Source: Phaeosaccion multiseriatum (lineage: Eukaryota; Ochrophyta, other classes). Taken from it: a DNA stretch of 64,000 nt. A program made the translations under genes and the position numbers. The notes under the pieces are model-generated. The model worked only from the letters and a program-made list of their open reading frames with translations, had not been told where the DNA came from and did no database searches. The stretch's first letter is position 1. Every line of letters begins with the position of its first letter. The stretch lies in the NCBI GenBank assembly GCA_965112735.1, contig OZ218953.1, positions 3,906,001-3,970,000 on the forward strand, in the 5' to 3' direction. This document shows, piece by piece, positions 43,901 to 54,309 of the stretch.

Positions 43901-45290
43901 CATGAAACTGAATACTTCGCTGTCTCTGTATTTTGGGTCAGGATCAGCGGCGAGGGTCTCCACAACAGCCTCGGCGCTCTGACGAAGACTCGATTCGTCA
44001 GCTTCAGCGGCTGCTGCTCTATCTTGGAGAGAAGAACGCCGCCCCTGCTCCCTCTCCATCCCCTCCTCTTCCTCGATACCGCCTCCCGCCGCCTGCCGTG
44101 GCAAGGATCCCGAGAGTCAGCAGCGGCACGCCACGGGACGACGACGGCGTCGACGGGAGAGTAGCAGACCAAAGCAGATCAATTCCACACCAAAGAATGA
44201 AAAGCAAAACCAAAACGCCAAACCACGCAAGCTCCAAGGGTCATGCTTATGAGTTGGGGCACACCCTACTCTTGCGCTCACCTTTGCGTCGTTCGCCTCT
44301 CTGGCCATTGCCGCTTCACTCGCTCCTCGCTGCTGCTGCATCCGCTGAAAGTGTTGATGCTGTTGCTGCTGCTGCATTGCCATCGCCGAGGCCCCCCACG
44401 CGGCCTCCATCCCTCCCATGTGCATGGGGGGATGCGCTAAATGGGCAGGCATCCTCATCATACCCCCCCCCGGCCCTCCCCGCCCCCCATTGAACTCATT
44501 CGCCCAGCCTCGTCCCCCTCTTCCTGCAGCTCCTCGCGCTCGAGCATCAGCCTCGGCCATGGCCCATGCCTCGTTCATTGATCCCGGCATTGGGCCCATC
44601 TGCATCATTCCTCCTGCTCCTGCCCCACTACCAAACTCGTTGGCCCACTGGTCCTGCCCCTGCCCCATACTTCGCTGAGGCATGGCGACCATACCTGCCG
44701 CGGCAGGCGGAGGATGTGGCTGCTGATGGACCATGCCCATGCCTCTCGCCATACCCGACTGCATCGCAGCCGCCATGTGGGGGGGAGGTCCCATCATATC
44801 GGGAGGAGCGGGAGGGTGGGACATGCCCGCCCCCATCCCCTGCTGCTGCTGCATGGCGTGCCCTTCGCCCTTTTGCGGCCCTTGGGAGGGCGTGGACCCC
44901 TCAAACATCTTGTCCACGAGGCGGGAGACCGGATTTCGGACAGCGGTGGTGCCATCTGCCGCACACCCCGTGCTGCCCACCTGGAGGAGGGCGATGAGGA
45001 AGGAGCGCAGAGAGCGAAAGTTGAAGACGATCGATTGAAGGGGTGGGTTGGGTGCGAATGGAGGAGACAAGGAGGGGGGGAGGCGTGAGTGGATTCAAGA
45101 CAGCAATAGAAGCATTTTCCGTGGAAGCAGCAGGACGGGGCACTTGGGAGAGAAGGAGGACGGCTTTGGGAGGGGAGCAAGGCAGGGAAGGTAGCAGGAG
45201 GGACCTGGCCCTTCCTTCGGTATGGTGCTGCAACCAATGCTGCTGCTGCTCCTCCACTTCGAAAGATCCACTCACCAAGTCTCGAAACAT
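40976..45290 (-). CDS. PEX5: Peroxisomal targeting signal 1 receptor PEX5
   Basis: Ten exons: 45290-45276, 44980-44282, 44092-43895, 43660-43337, 43113-42811, 42632-42477, 42210-42073, 41779-41597, 41412-41326 and 41134-40976. They total 2262 nt, 753 aa. The tiny first exon (MFRDL) plus exon 2 places a conserved cysteine at residue 11 (VGSTGCAAD), the monoubiquitination site used for receptor recycling. The Met/Gln/Gly/Pro-rich N-half carries two WANEF pentapeptides and further Trp-based repeats (AAWLS, EAAWQEV) for PEX14/PEX13 docking. The C-half is TPR ('[22 protein letters not shown]', '[20 protein letters not shown]', '[21 protein letters not shown]', '[11 protein letters not shown]', '[14 protein letters not shown]') that binds C-terminal SKL cargo. 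Exon 4 contains a 15-G run. Confidence 0.95.
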
Positions 45291-45407
45291 GACAACAATG
45301 GCTATTACTCTGGAAGGGAAAGGAGACAGAAGGAGAAGGAAAGGGTTGGGAATTTGAGTTTGAGTCTCTCCTCCCTTTACCACTTTTCTCTGTTACATCG
45401 AAGAGCA
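45291..45407. promoter_or_regulatory. 117-bp divergent promoter of PEX5 and UBA-like gene
   Basis: Head-to-head start codons at 45290 (minus) and 45408 (plus). The gap is purine-rich on the plus strand and contains the 16-bp word TGGGAATTTGAGTTTG at 45347-45362. Confidence 0.65.
45347..45362 (+). promoter_or_regulatory. TGGGAATTTGAGTTTG word (copy 1)
   Basis: Identical 16-mer on the minus strand at 51604-51619. Here it ends 45 bp upstream of the UBA-like gene ATG in its orientation. Confidence 0.45.
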
Positions 45408-46086
45408 ATGCATTACCAACAGCCGCCGCCGCAGCAGCAGCAGTATCAGCAGTATGGTGCTCCTCCTAACCCAATGGTGCGGCAGAGCTCGTGGAACGCG
45501 ATTCAAACTCTCTACCCAAAGCTGCAACTGTGCAAAGTCCACGCCAAGCAGGACTTGCTTCCAGCCAACTTGGCTGTGCCGGCCCACGTGCACGAGGTCT
45601 TGGAGAGACAGAGGCCAGAACCCTACAGTTACCAAGTAGAGCTGAAGGTGAGCCTTGTAGGAATAGTTTGCCCTCCCCAATTCCGTATTTTGCCCCTCCG
45701 CAACTGCTTTCTCCTAACTCCAATCCCTCCTCCTCTTCGTCGCTCTCCTCCCTCTAAAGGCTATCCAGCGCTGGGAGGATGAAGTGGAGGAGGCAGTAAA
45801 GCCCTCAACAAAAGTCAGTAGCCCTTCAGACTCCCCATCCAGCAGCGGCGGCGGCCGTTCTACCCCCACCCCCAATTCCCATTCCCCCCCACCGTTGCCG
45901 GCGCGGCCGAAGCCTATACCGAAGCAGCAGCAGCAGAAGCAGGAGCAGCCGCCACACGCACAGATCGACCCCAAGGTGCAGGAGTTTTGCAGCATCACGG
46001 CTGCGTCCCCTGCCGACGCTCGGGCGGCTCTGGACAAGGCGGACGGAGACCTGAACGATGCTATCCGAGGCTTCTTTGAGGGGTGA
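45408..46086 (+). CDS. UBA-like domain protein
   Basis: Two exons, 45408-45647 and 45760-46086, phase 0, 188 aa. The C-terminal 37 residues ('VQEFCSITAASPADAR', 'ALDKADGDLNDAIRGFFEG') match the UBA-like helix bundle at the N-terminus of p47/NSFL1C and UBXN proteins, here placed last. The middle is a Pro/Gln linker. The N-terminal 80 residues ('NAIQTLYPKLQLCKVHAKQDLLPANL') are not recognised. No UBX or SEP domain is present, so it is not a full p97 cofactor, but ubiquitin binding is plausible. Divergent from PEX5 over 117 bp. Confidence 0.75.
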
Positions 46087-47217
46087 GCCGGGGCTATTTG
46101 AAGATTGTTTCCAGGGGTGAGCGGGGCGATCCTACAAGCTAAAGCACAGCAGCATCAAGGACAAGGCGTGAGTCAATCAGGAGAAAGACAAGACCGCGGC
46201 CTTCTCTGTCGACATACGAAGAGCGAGCAGGGGCCAGCAGCATCGCATCAGAGGCCTCATTGAACGACGTTGGCTTTCGAGAGCAGTCGAGACTGCAAAG
46301 TAGTTGAGAGAGAAGCCTTGCGGAAAGCCGGAGGTGACTTGGTCTGGGGCCAAGGTGGCCCTCTCCGACCGCCGGAAGTGCTGTCCCGGCACACGTGTGA
46401 GCACAGAAAGCACCATGGCCTTCCATCGGCACAGGGTGAGATGGGATTCTGGTACCAGGGAGGAAGGCTCTGTGCCACTTGGGTGACTTGGTTTCTTGGT
46501 TACTCGACACGTATGCCCGGAAGCCTTGGGCACCCATGTCCCTCCTGCTGGGCAAAGAACCGCCCTCGATCGTAGAGAGTCTCCCCGACGTCTCTGACCG
46601 TTATCCGCGGGCACTGCTTCGGCGGCGGTGGCGTTGGTGACTGCTGCGTCAAAGGCATGCACGAACTTGGCCTCCGATGGCAGGAGGAGAAGTCGCGGAT
46701 CGAAGAGTGGAGGGGCAGGACGTGGGGCGGGGGCCAGACGGGGGCGGGGGACGCCACCCGAGACACTGCAGCGGCATTCCCAAAGAAGCTGCGGCGTGAA
46801 GGGCCCATGGAGAAGGGTCTCCTCGCACCGCGGCGCTTGGCGGGGCGAAGCGAAGATGTGATGAAAGAGTTGTTAATTGAATTCTATGAATAAAAGAGAC
46901 ACACGCTTGTCTAAACGCCTGTCTTCCTCCTCCTCCTACCCCCACCGGCACACTCCCTCCCTGAGCTACGTGTGCGTGATGCCGGGTGCGACGACCTGTT
47001 ACCGTATCACCAACTGCTCCGCCGCCACGCCCCCCCTCCTTCGCTGCTGCCACCGCTGCTGGTGGTGATGCTGCCTGCGGTGCCCCATGACCCACGCAGT
47101 GCCTCTCAGCTCCCAAGAAGGAACAAGATGGAGCGCTTATTAGCGGACTTGGGGCAATCATGCACCGGCTAATGTACATTAGAGCATGCCCCTTTCACAT
47201 CCCTAGGGCAGTACGCC
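46087..47217. other. Largest intergenic gap, convergent; possible small ORF
   Basis: 1131 bp between the UBA-like gene and the PNPOx-like gene, both ending here. The best candidate inside is a 78-codon ATG frame on plus at 46657-46893 ending 'KELLIEFYE', whose stop overlaps an AATAAA (46889). It matches nothing I know and may be 3' UTR or noncoding. Longer minus-strand frames (46649-47179, 46177-46662) are Pro/Ser/Arg-rich shadows. Confidence 0.4.
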
Positions 47218-49056
47218 TTAAGCTGACTCCTCTGCCCCTCCCCCTCCCGCTGCCGCCTGGGTGAGCTCCACTATTCTCTCCTTGACGGCTTTGCGGTCCT
47301 CCGCAGGGCTTGAGAAGGGCACGCGGAGCTTCCCCTTCTCCCCGCCCTTGAGCGTTGTGACCACGTACATGCCCAGCCTGGCGGGGGGAGAAGCGGAGGG
47401 AAGGCAGACAAACATTGGCAGATTGAGGGCATCAGATGCTCACGCAAACAAGGTATTCGCTCAATACACAGTTCCTCTTCATTTTGTTCGGCTTTGCCTG
47501 TGTACACTTGCTCTTCGCTTTGTTCGGCTTCGTCTCCTTACCGATCAACCCCTGTGATCTCCGCGCCTTCCACGATTCCGGGTCCCGTGATTAAGTGCTC
47601 CACAATGGCTACTGTTGAACTGGAATGGTCCTTGTTCATGTGCCCTGCGATGGGCTCCGCGAAAGCCGTAATGGGCTATAGAAAATGCGATGGATGGGAT
47701 CAGGGAACCACAGGGACCAACAGACAGGGAGAGGGAGGGGGTGGGAGAGCGCACGGGAGAAAGGAGAGAGTCAGCGGGATAAATCTGAGGCGACGAGGAA
47801 GGAGAGTGCATGCGAGATTGGGGCACTGAAACGCAAGGGGACTCGAGGCAAAAGCAACGACCAACCAAAGACTTACATCAGGCTTTGTGCTTGCGTACTC
47901 TTCAGGCTCGATGTCGCCTGCCATGGCAAACCCGCCCACAAAGCGAATAGACTTAATCTTGTCCATTCTCATGAAGGAGAAGTCCCCGAAATCCACCCAG
48001 AAGGCGTTGGGGTGCTTCTTCTTGTACATCGCCTGACATGGGCGGAGCAGGAGAGAGGAGGGAGGAAGAGTAGACCGGCCAAAGCGAGGAGCTGGTCAAG
48101 TGCCGGAGAGTTCGGTGTCGAGAAGACTGAGGCACGGCATCCCTGTCTTCGTTCAACAAGTACCGCCACCACCATCACGGACCTACCTTCACTTCCTCCT
48201 TCTCTTCGGCAGGCACCAGTCCAATATCTCCGGTCAGGGTGACTCTCCCATCAGCGGCTCCCTTGAAGGTGTTGCTCGTGACGGTCAGACTGGCCCGTCC
48301 ATCTGATTTGAGGTCTGTGGTGTGCGAAGACATGCTGCTGAAGGCGAACAAAGGCCGACCCTGTCCACGCAGGGTGCAAATGGTGCAACAGAGCACGCAG
48401 GGGGGGGGGGGGGGCGGATGAAGAATGATTTGATAAAATATCGAAGCCTCCCTCTCGGTGGCGTGCCGAGCCTCTCACCTCCGGGTCCAGCCCGAAGCCC
48501 GCCACAGCTCCATTCGGGTACCCATCCTTGGAGTTTGTGGAGATGACGCCAAAGCCATTGTTGTACTCAATCAGCGTTCGAACCTCTGAACAAGGTGGTC
48601 AGAGCAATGTGAAGGATGAGAACGAAGGGGGGAAAGGAGGAGAAGGATGTGGATTTCTCAGAGTTTTTGTACACAGACCGACAGAAGAAGTTTATCGGTG
48701 CCTTGGTCCCTGTCCTTCCTACCCCGTCCCCACCTTCTGTTTTAGATAGTCGCGCAGCTCCCTGCTGGTGCTCCTGAATCTTCTTAGAGAGCTCTTCCTC
48801 TTCGGGACTCCTCTTCGGCGCTCCTGCTGGGGGCTGGTGCCCTGACGCACTCATCTTCCTCACCACACCAGAGCGTGCTGTGGCGACGGCGGGAGCAGCT
48901 TGGAGAACTGAAGCGAGAACGCAAGGGACAAGGGAGAAGCTGCGTAAGTATCCTTCCTCTCGATGACTCAGATCCTTGTGCTCGCTCACCAAATGGAGAG
49001 GCTTTCGCGACCAATCCAGACAGGAGAAGAGACGCGAGCATGCCACGTGGCTTCAT
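47218..49056 (-). CDS. PNPOx-like split-barrel protein with DUF2470 domain (haem/FMN type)
   Basis: Seven exons: 49056-48990, 48907-48734, 48585-48479, 48360-48187, 48032-47877, 47675-47542 and 47377-47218. They total 972 nt, 323 aa. A hydrophobic leader (MLASLLLSGLVAKA) then 'AAPAVATARS' suggests a signal peptide, perhaps bipartite plastid targeting. The split barrel runs from 'VRTLIEYNNGFGVISTNS' through 'GYPNGAVAGFGLD', 'RPLFAFSSMSSHTTDL', 'RASLTVT' and 'RVTLTGDIGLVP'. The C-terminal DUF2470 has 'GHMNKDHSSSTVAIVEH' and 'GMYVVTT'. This layout is that of HugZ-type haem utilisation proteins and plant glutamyl-tRNA reductase-binding proteins, so a role in tetrapyrrole metabolism is the best inference. 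Enzymatic haem oxygenase activity cannot be claimed. Confidence 0.86.
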
Positions 49057-49223
49057 TTATATCAAGCTTGGACTTATTGTTGAAATGGGTGTGTACTTAT
49101 TAGCGCTGTGTGGAAATGATGGAAGACGGGGAGGGAAAACTGCCCTTCAAGTGCCATCTTGCGATTTCGCGCCGGCGCGCTTTGCTGAGCTCGGCCCTTG
49201 ACATACAGGCCAGCCCAGAAGCA

Positions 49224-49256
49224 GGCCGGCTGGCGCCGGCCAGAAGCAGGAAGCAG
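49224..49256 (+). repeat. GGCCGGCTGGCGCCGGC unit, copy 2 (first of pair)
   Basis: GGCCGGCTGGCGCCGGC followed by CAGAAGCAGGAAGCAG. The second copy 91 bp on differs at two positions. The core resembles 28531-28546. Confidence 0.75.
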
Positions 49257-49314
49257 CCTTGGCCCTCATCATTGCCTTATTACATGGCTTTCCCCCAGAA
49301 CCTGGAACCTGCCT

Positions 49315-49347
49315 GGCCGGCTGGCGCCGGCTAGAAGCAGGAAACAG
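49315..49347 (+). repeat. GGCCGGCTGGCGCCGGC unit, copy 3 (second of pair)
   Basis: GGCCGGCTGGCGCCGGC followed by TAGAAGCAGGAAACAG; direct repeat of 49224-49256 at 91-bp spacing. Confidence 0.75.
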
Positions 49348-49457
49348 GGTCGTCGCCTCAGAAGCATGTCAGGGGCCGACTGAGCTGTTCATACTTTTCC
49401 GAGGTATTCTGATTGGCGCATGGTGACTTCTCGGTTCCCCTCCCTTCCTGGCTCCGA

Positions 49458-51511
49458 TCAGTTCTTGCGGCGTATGGAAAAGTCCAGGCGCTTGACGAAA
49501 ATGCACAACACGAAGAAGGAGAAGAAGCCGGCCGCCAACAGCAGCGGCTCCTGCAGCAGATACACCATACGCATGTCGTACTCCACACGGAACTTGACAT
49601 TGTGCTCCCGGACCAAGTTCTGAGGACAGACAAGACGCGAGTAAGCAAGCGAGTGAGCAAGCCAGTAGGGGGGAAAGATCCGAAGAAGAGGGTGCGAAGC
49701 GCACACACCCTGCCTGCCTGTCTGCCTGCCTGCCTCACCTTCATGTGCAAAATGACCACCGTCCGCCCCCCGAGCAGAGGAGTGTCCAGATAGGTGGAGC
49801 GCCTGGTGTGGGACTCCTCCACGGCGAAGGGCATGGACGAGCGCACGTTGCTCACCCCCTCGGGCAGCACCACCTTGACCGTGTAGTCGTCCACCCACAC
49901 GTGCCCGAAGGGTACCCCAAAGTCCATCTCCAGCGTGAAGTGCGAGCCCGAGTGCCGTAATCCCACCTAATCATGTCATCACAATCAATAGACGGAGGGT
50001 AGGGGAGCAGCAGCAGTTGAGAAGGAGGAGTAGTGGTCAGAAGCGGAGCAGAAAGTGCCTGAAAGCGCCATTGGGTGCGAGAGCAATGCACCACGCAAAC
50101 GCAAACGTAAACACACACACAGAATACACAAACAAAGAACATGAGACAACAAGAGGTGGTGGTGCTGCTGCTGCTGCTGCTTTGGTATCGAATGCTCACC
50201 TCGGTGGGGATGTTGTACCCCATGTAGTACGACGTCTTCCAGCCCCCGTACATGGGGTAGCGCGTCTGCAGCTCCAGCCGCGTGCCCACGTCGCTCAGCT
50301 CCACGGTGGACGTTGACACGTTGCCGATATTGTCGCGGTAGTAAATGCCCGACGCCTCCCGCGGCAACAAGGCCCGCAGGCTGCGGAAGGAAGGGTTCTG
50401 CGTCGACGACGCTCTGCTCACTTGGTAGTCCAGCCTGCTGAAGCCCCCCTTGAGCTTGGCCCCGTCATGGACAAGGTCATACAGCTCCTCCACGGCAATA
50501 TTGCCCCAGTTGGACACCTCAATCTCCCTCAGACAGGATGTCATCTTGGCGAAGGGAGCGTGGTTCACATAGTGCACTTGCAGCATCTCCTCCTCGGAGT
50601 CGTCAGCAGCGCTGGGACTGGCGCTGTCGAGGATGGGGCCAAGTACAATGGTATCGCCCTTGATAGATGTTGGGGCGTTGGCCTCAAAGCTCTCTACGGA
50701 GCTGCTAGCCAGTTTGATGGTTGTGGTCTGGGAAGTGGTGAAGTATGGTGTGGGTGCGAGAAGCGAGTCCTCATACAAGACGAGCTGCTTGTCGAGTTGT
50801 TTAATCTCCTCTGGAAAGGGTTTCAGCAAGCCCGTGTATACCGCCACAACGGTCAAAGAGAAGTCTGAGAGGAAGCACCAACACCACCAGGTCATTGTGG
50901 GCGGGGGCGGGGGGGGGATTAGACGGCGGATATAAAAGGGTGGCTGGGATTCTTCTCCGCGATATCGTCACTCCACTCCTTGAAGCTCAAGAGATACGTG
51001 ATCCAACGTCACCTTGCTGTACCAACCCATTCCCCACTTACCTTTGGAACTTCCGTCCCCTGCCTTGACCTTCATGAGCTCTTCCCCCTCCCCCGTCACA
51101 GCTTCCGCTCGAACGATCTCGCCCCCAATCCTTGCCTCCAGGAAGGCCAGGTTCTCGCCATTACTTATTGCAAATACGTACTCTTCCCCGACACCGCTCG
51201 CCTTGTACGTGGTCCGTATCTGAGACGCGATCGAGACGCGGTTGAGGGGGGAGGGGGAACAGGGCGGCGCACCAACAAGTAAGTCATACGCCACCAGCAG
51301 CAGGGACCAAATTTGACTGAGCTTGCAGAAAAGAAGAAGAGGGTGAGATAAGCACAACTCTCTGAAGTAGAGGCAAGTCGAGCAACCAACAACCTACCCG
51401 TGTGATGTGGGAGGAGATATCGATCTTGCGAAGGATCTCCGTGTTTACGACATCCCCTGCCGCCACCGCCAGCATCACGCATACCAGCAGAATGTGCAGA
51501 AGGAGCAGCAT
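49458..51511 (-). CDS. OST1/RPN1: Ribophorin I, oligosaccharyltransferase subunit 1
   Basis: Five exons: 51511-51398, 51219-51042, 50864-50200, 49966-49739 and 49619-49458. They total 1347 nt, 448 aa (yeast Ost1 476, human about 607). A signal peptide (MLLLLHILLVCVMLAVAAG) is followed by the family opening 'VNTEILRKIDISSHI'. The luminal part has 'YTGLLKPFPEEIKQLDKQLVLYE', 'VHYVNHAPFAKMTSCLREIEVSNWGNIAVEE' (split here as family landmarks) and 'FGVPFGHVWVDDYTVKVVLPEG'. One C-terminal membrane helix ('PLLLAAGFFSFFVLCIFV') and a short basic tail (KRLDFSIRRKN) fit type I ER topology. It supports N-glycan transfer at the translocon. The long cytosolic tail of metazoan ribophorin I is absent. Confidence 0.93.
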
Positions 51512-51603
51512 CTCTCCTACCTGCTGCTGCTGCTAGCGCGCGTGGTTTTGTTATTCCTCTATGGTATTATTGCTCAGCGAACACTCCTCACCTGTGGCGC
51601 CAC

Positions 51604-51619
51604 CAAACTCAAATTCCCA
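51604..51619 (-). promoter_or_regulatory. TGGGAATTTGAGTTTG word (copy 2)
   Basis: Exact copy, on the minus strand, of 45347-45362. It ends about 92 bp upstream of the ribophorin I ATG (51511), in its orientation. Confidence 0.45.
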
Positions 51620-51714
51620 TCTAGAGGCATATTTGGGCCCCCTTCCTCCTCCTTTTATACCTTCGCGAGTACTTGAAGAGATTGGGGAAGGAGGGAGGCA
51701 AGGTAGACATTCTC

Positions 51715-53893
51715 TTATTGCAATTTGGAGGCCTTGAAGGCCAACCACGGCACATGTGTCTGCTCTTCTTGTTTCTCATTGTCCCGCTCGTTCGTCTTCA
51801 ATCTGTCTCGCACTTGCAAGAGCGTCTCCCGCAGCCGCTTTTTGGGCTCCTCCGAGTAGGCTTCTTGGGCGAGAGCGGAGAGGCACAGGTCCAAGTTGGA
51901 AGTATCCACATAGTTCGCACTTATTGCAACAGTGGGAGTCAGATTCAGGACCGCATGGGCTGAGCCCGAGGGCACGAAGAGAAGGTCTCCCTCCTCCAGC
52001 ACGCACTCCCATCCCCACTGGACATGCTCCGGGTGCCCAACCGCACAGGGATCATAGTAGCCCAGGCCCTTTCCTGCTCCTTCGCCATCCACAGCCGCCC
52101 CTCCTGGCGAGGAGGCGGTGTCGAATCGGCACGGAGGAAAGGACGCTACGAGGCTTCCCTCCACGTACCGCGGGTGTAGGAGAGGGACCGCTTCCTTGGG
52201 GTACATGATCCACCGCTTTCTCCCGCGCAGTAGCGCCATCCAGAAGTGACTGCCAAAGCTGTCGACGTGCGTGTCGCTCTTGCTTGCCTTGGATCCAATG
52301 AAGAGGGAAGGCCAAGAGTCTGCGTAACACAGAGCCGAAGGGGGAGGGACAACGCAGCGCTCGGAGCCGGGGGGTTCACTCCCTCCACCGCCGTCCGCAC
52401 CGGCTCCTTCTTCCCTTTTCCTCTCCTCGCCTTGATGAACCTCCTTGCCTCTCCAGTTCTTGGCTCTCTGCAACAGGTCACCTGCAAACCATTTGGGAAT
52501 ACTAAAGGACTGGGCCAGCAGCTCTGGGCAGTGTTGGGCGAGGCTCCAGTCGTGCAAATACCACGCCTCGTCATTCGCATACCCCCCCCCCTCGGGTGCT
52601 CTGCTGCGCTTCCTCCCTCTTACTCGCTCTCCTGCCCCGCGGCTGCTTCCTTCACCACTCGTGCCTTGCTCATGTGGTGCACCAGTCTCTCCCTCCCCAA
52701 GGGTCTGCAGACTTTCATGCGGCTCCACTAGATTGCCATTCGCATCGTGCGTCTCAGTATGGACTCTATCCAGCAGATCTCCCACAGTAACCTCCCCTCC
52801 TTCGCCCTCCGTGCGGTCCTCAAGCTTGGCCCACGACATGGAATCTCGAACGTGGCGCTTCACGGTCACCTTCTTGTCGCCCAGCTTAGTGCGCAGAAGG
52901 CGCAGCACCTCCTGCCGCCAGGCCACTCTCTCGCACCTTCCCGCTCCTCCTTCTTCTTGCTGCTGTTGCTGCTGCTGCTGCTGCTGCACGTTAAAGCAGA
53001 CAGACGCGCCGCCTCGAATGATGCAAGGCACTCCTGGCTCCGCATAAAGGCGATGAAATTGCTCCACAGAGAGAACGTCGCTGTCCACCACATCCACAGC
53101 CCGTAAGCCTCTCGCCTTCTCCGCCTTTCCCGGGGGCGAGGGTGGTGGTGTGAGGCTGAGGGGTGGAAGCGCGTTCAGCTGCTGGAGCAGCGCGTGCTCC
53201 TGCCGTGCGGTGCTGACGACTGTTCGTAGTCTGGCTCGCTCCGTGAGCATGAAGCTGTCCGCCCCAGCCTCGCCCCCGTCTGCACACACGATGGAGAGGA
53301 GAGCGCGGGGAGAGCTGTGAGCTCTTGGGTCCTTCTAAGGAAGGGCCACCGCGACATTGGGCGAGGTCGGTTCTTGTCGAGGGTCTTTCTTACCCATGTC
53401 CACAGCGAGCTCGACCTGTGTGAGAGCCTCTTCGCAGTGCTCTGGGCCCAGCTTCTCCAGGAAAAGTCCTGTGCAAGCACGAACACACACAGCATTTCAA
53501 ATCAGGCAAAGTCAGTGGACAGGCGAGGCAGAGTGAGTGAGAGGGGCCGGTCCGGAAGGGTGCACGACGATGGAGAGCACACACAGGCTTGGACTCCTAC
53601 CTACCAAGCAGTAGCACGTCCTGGGCGGCGTCCTCGAGATCTTGCACCTCACGAGACCCATGGGCCATGCTCACCCTCGCCCTGAGCTCTGCTACTCGCT
53701 GTTCAATGAAGGCCCTTCCCTCCAAGGTTTTTGAGAGCGCATAGAGCTTCGCCCTCGGCTCGGTCGAGACTGGCATACCAGGAACCAGCACGTGCCTTCC
53801 CTGCCTTCGCCTCCATCTCGCTAGCTCCACCAGTGACCCGGACATACAAGGAGGGGAAGGGAAAAAGGGTTTCTGCTTTGGTGGATCACACAT
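51715..53893 (-). CDS. JmjC / cupin_8 2-oxoglutarate-dependent oxygenase
   Basis: Three exons: 53893-53605, 53468-53394 and 53279-51715. They total 1929 nt, 642 aa; if Met17 (53845) is used, 626 aa. The N-third is helical and unrecognised. The JmjC part has 'FHRLYAEPGVPCIIRGG', 'AWYLHDWSLAQHCPEL', 'IPKWFAGDLLQR', 'SWPSLFIGS' and then the iron site: His-x-Asp in SDTHVDSFGSHFW with the distal His in 'GDLLFVPSGSAHAVLNL'. The context 'LLRGRKRWIMYP' is typical of JMJD6/JMJD4-like hydroxylases that modify lysine or arginine of proteins. Poly-Gln and a Gly/Ser/Arg-rich insert (including KRSR) interrupt it. Substrate is unknown. Confidence 0.85.
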
Positions 53894-54309
53894 TCCCGTC
53901 CATTGCCATCCCTTCCGGCCTTGTTTGAGTTCAAACAATCAACAAAAAGAGAGTTCGGAAGGAACGGAGGAGGGCGTACTAGTGTACTACCGTAAGCACG
54001 TGTAAGAGTATTGTCCTTGCACCTTGGTGCTTGGGTCGAGAAGACCGAGAAGCAGCGCAGCAGCGACTGTCTGAGCGGAGGCTTTTGTCGTAACCCAACG
54101 GCCAGCTCGAGAGCTCGTCTTTGGGTGGCATTAGGCTACAGGCTAACACAGGCGAGGCAGCAGAGGGCTGGAGGATAATTTGGAGGGAGAACCTGTGTGG
54201 GTCTATTGTGCCTTGACGACGCTAGCCTCCAGCAACCCCAGCACGTACACTTGAGCGCCTCGTTTGGGTGGGAGTGGTCGGTGAGCAGGAGGAAGCGGGG
54301 AGGCTGATC
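53894..54309. other. Divergent intergenic region (JmjC / CDC45)
   Basis: 416 bp between divergent start codons. Contains CACGTG (53998) and TAGTGTACTA near 53981. A GTG-started extension of CDC45 (from 54268) is open but not conserved, so the ATG at 54310 is preferred. Confidence 0.5.

Larger units (their letters stand above)
49057..49457. other. Intergenic gap with duplicated GC-palindromic unit
   Basis: 401 bp between the PNPOx-like gene 5' end and the ribophorin gene 3' end. The main content is the duplicated 33-bp unit listed separately. No coding signal. Confidence 0.65.

Noticed and set aside
46649-47179. 176-codon minus-strand ORF
   Set aside because: Pro/Ala/Gly/Arg-rich, no recognisable segment, starts at a non-ATG or weak context and overlaps an equally open plus frame. 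Typical of GC-rich noncoding DNA.
54268-54309. CDC45 start at an upstream GTG
   Set aside because: The ATG at 54310 gives an N-terminus of the right length before the conserved block; GTG starts are not expected for nuclear genes.
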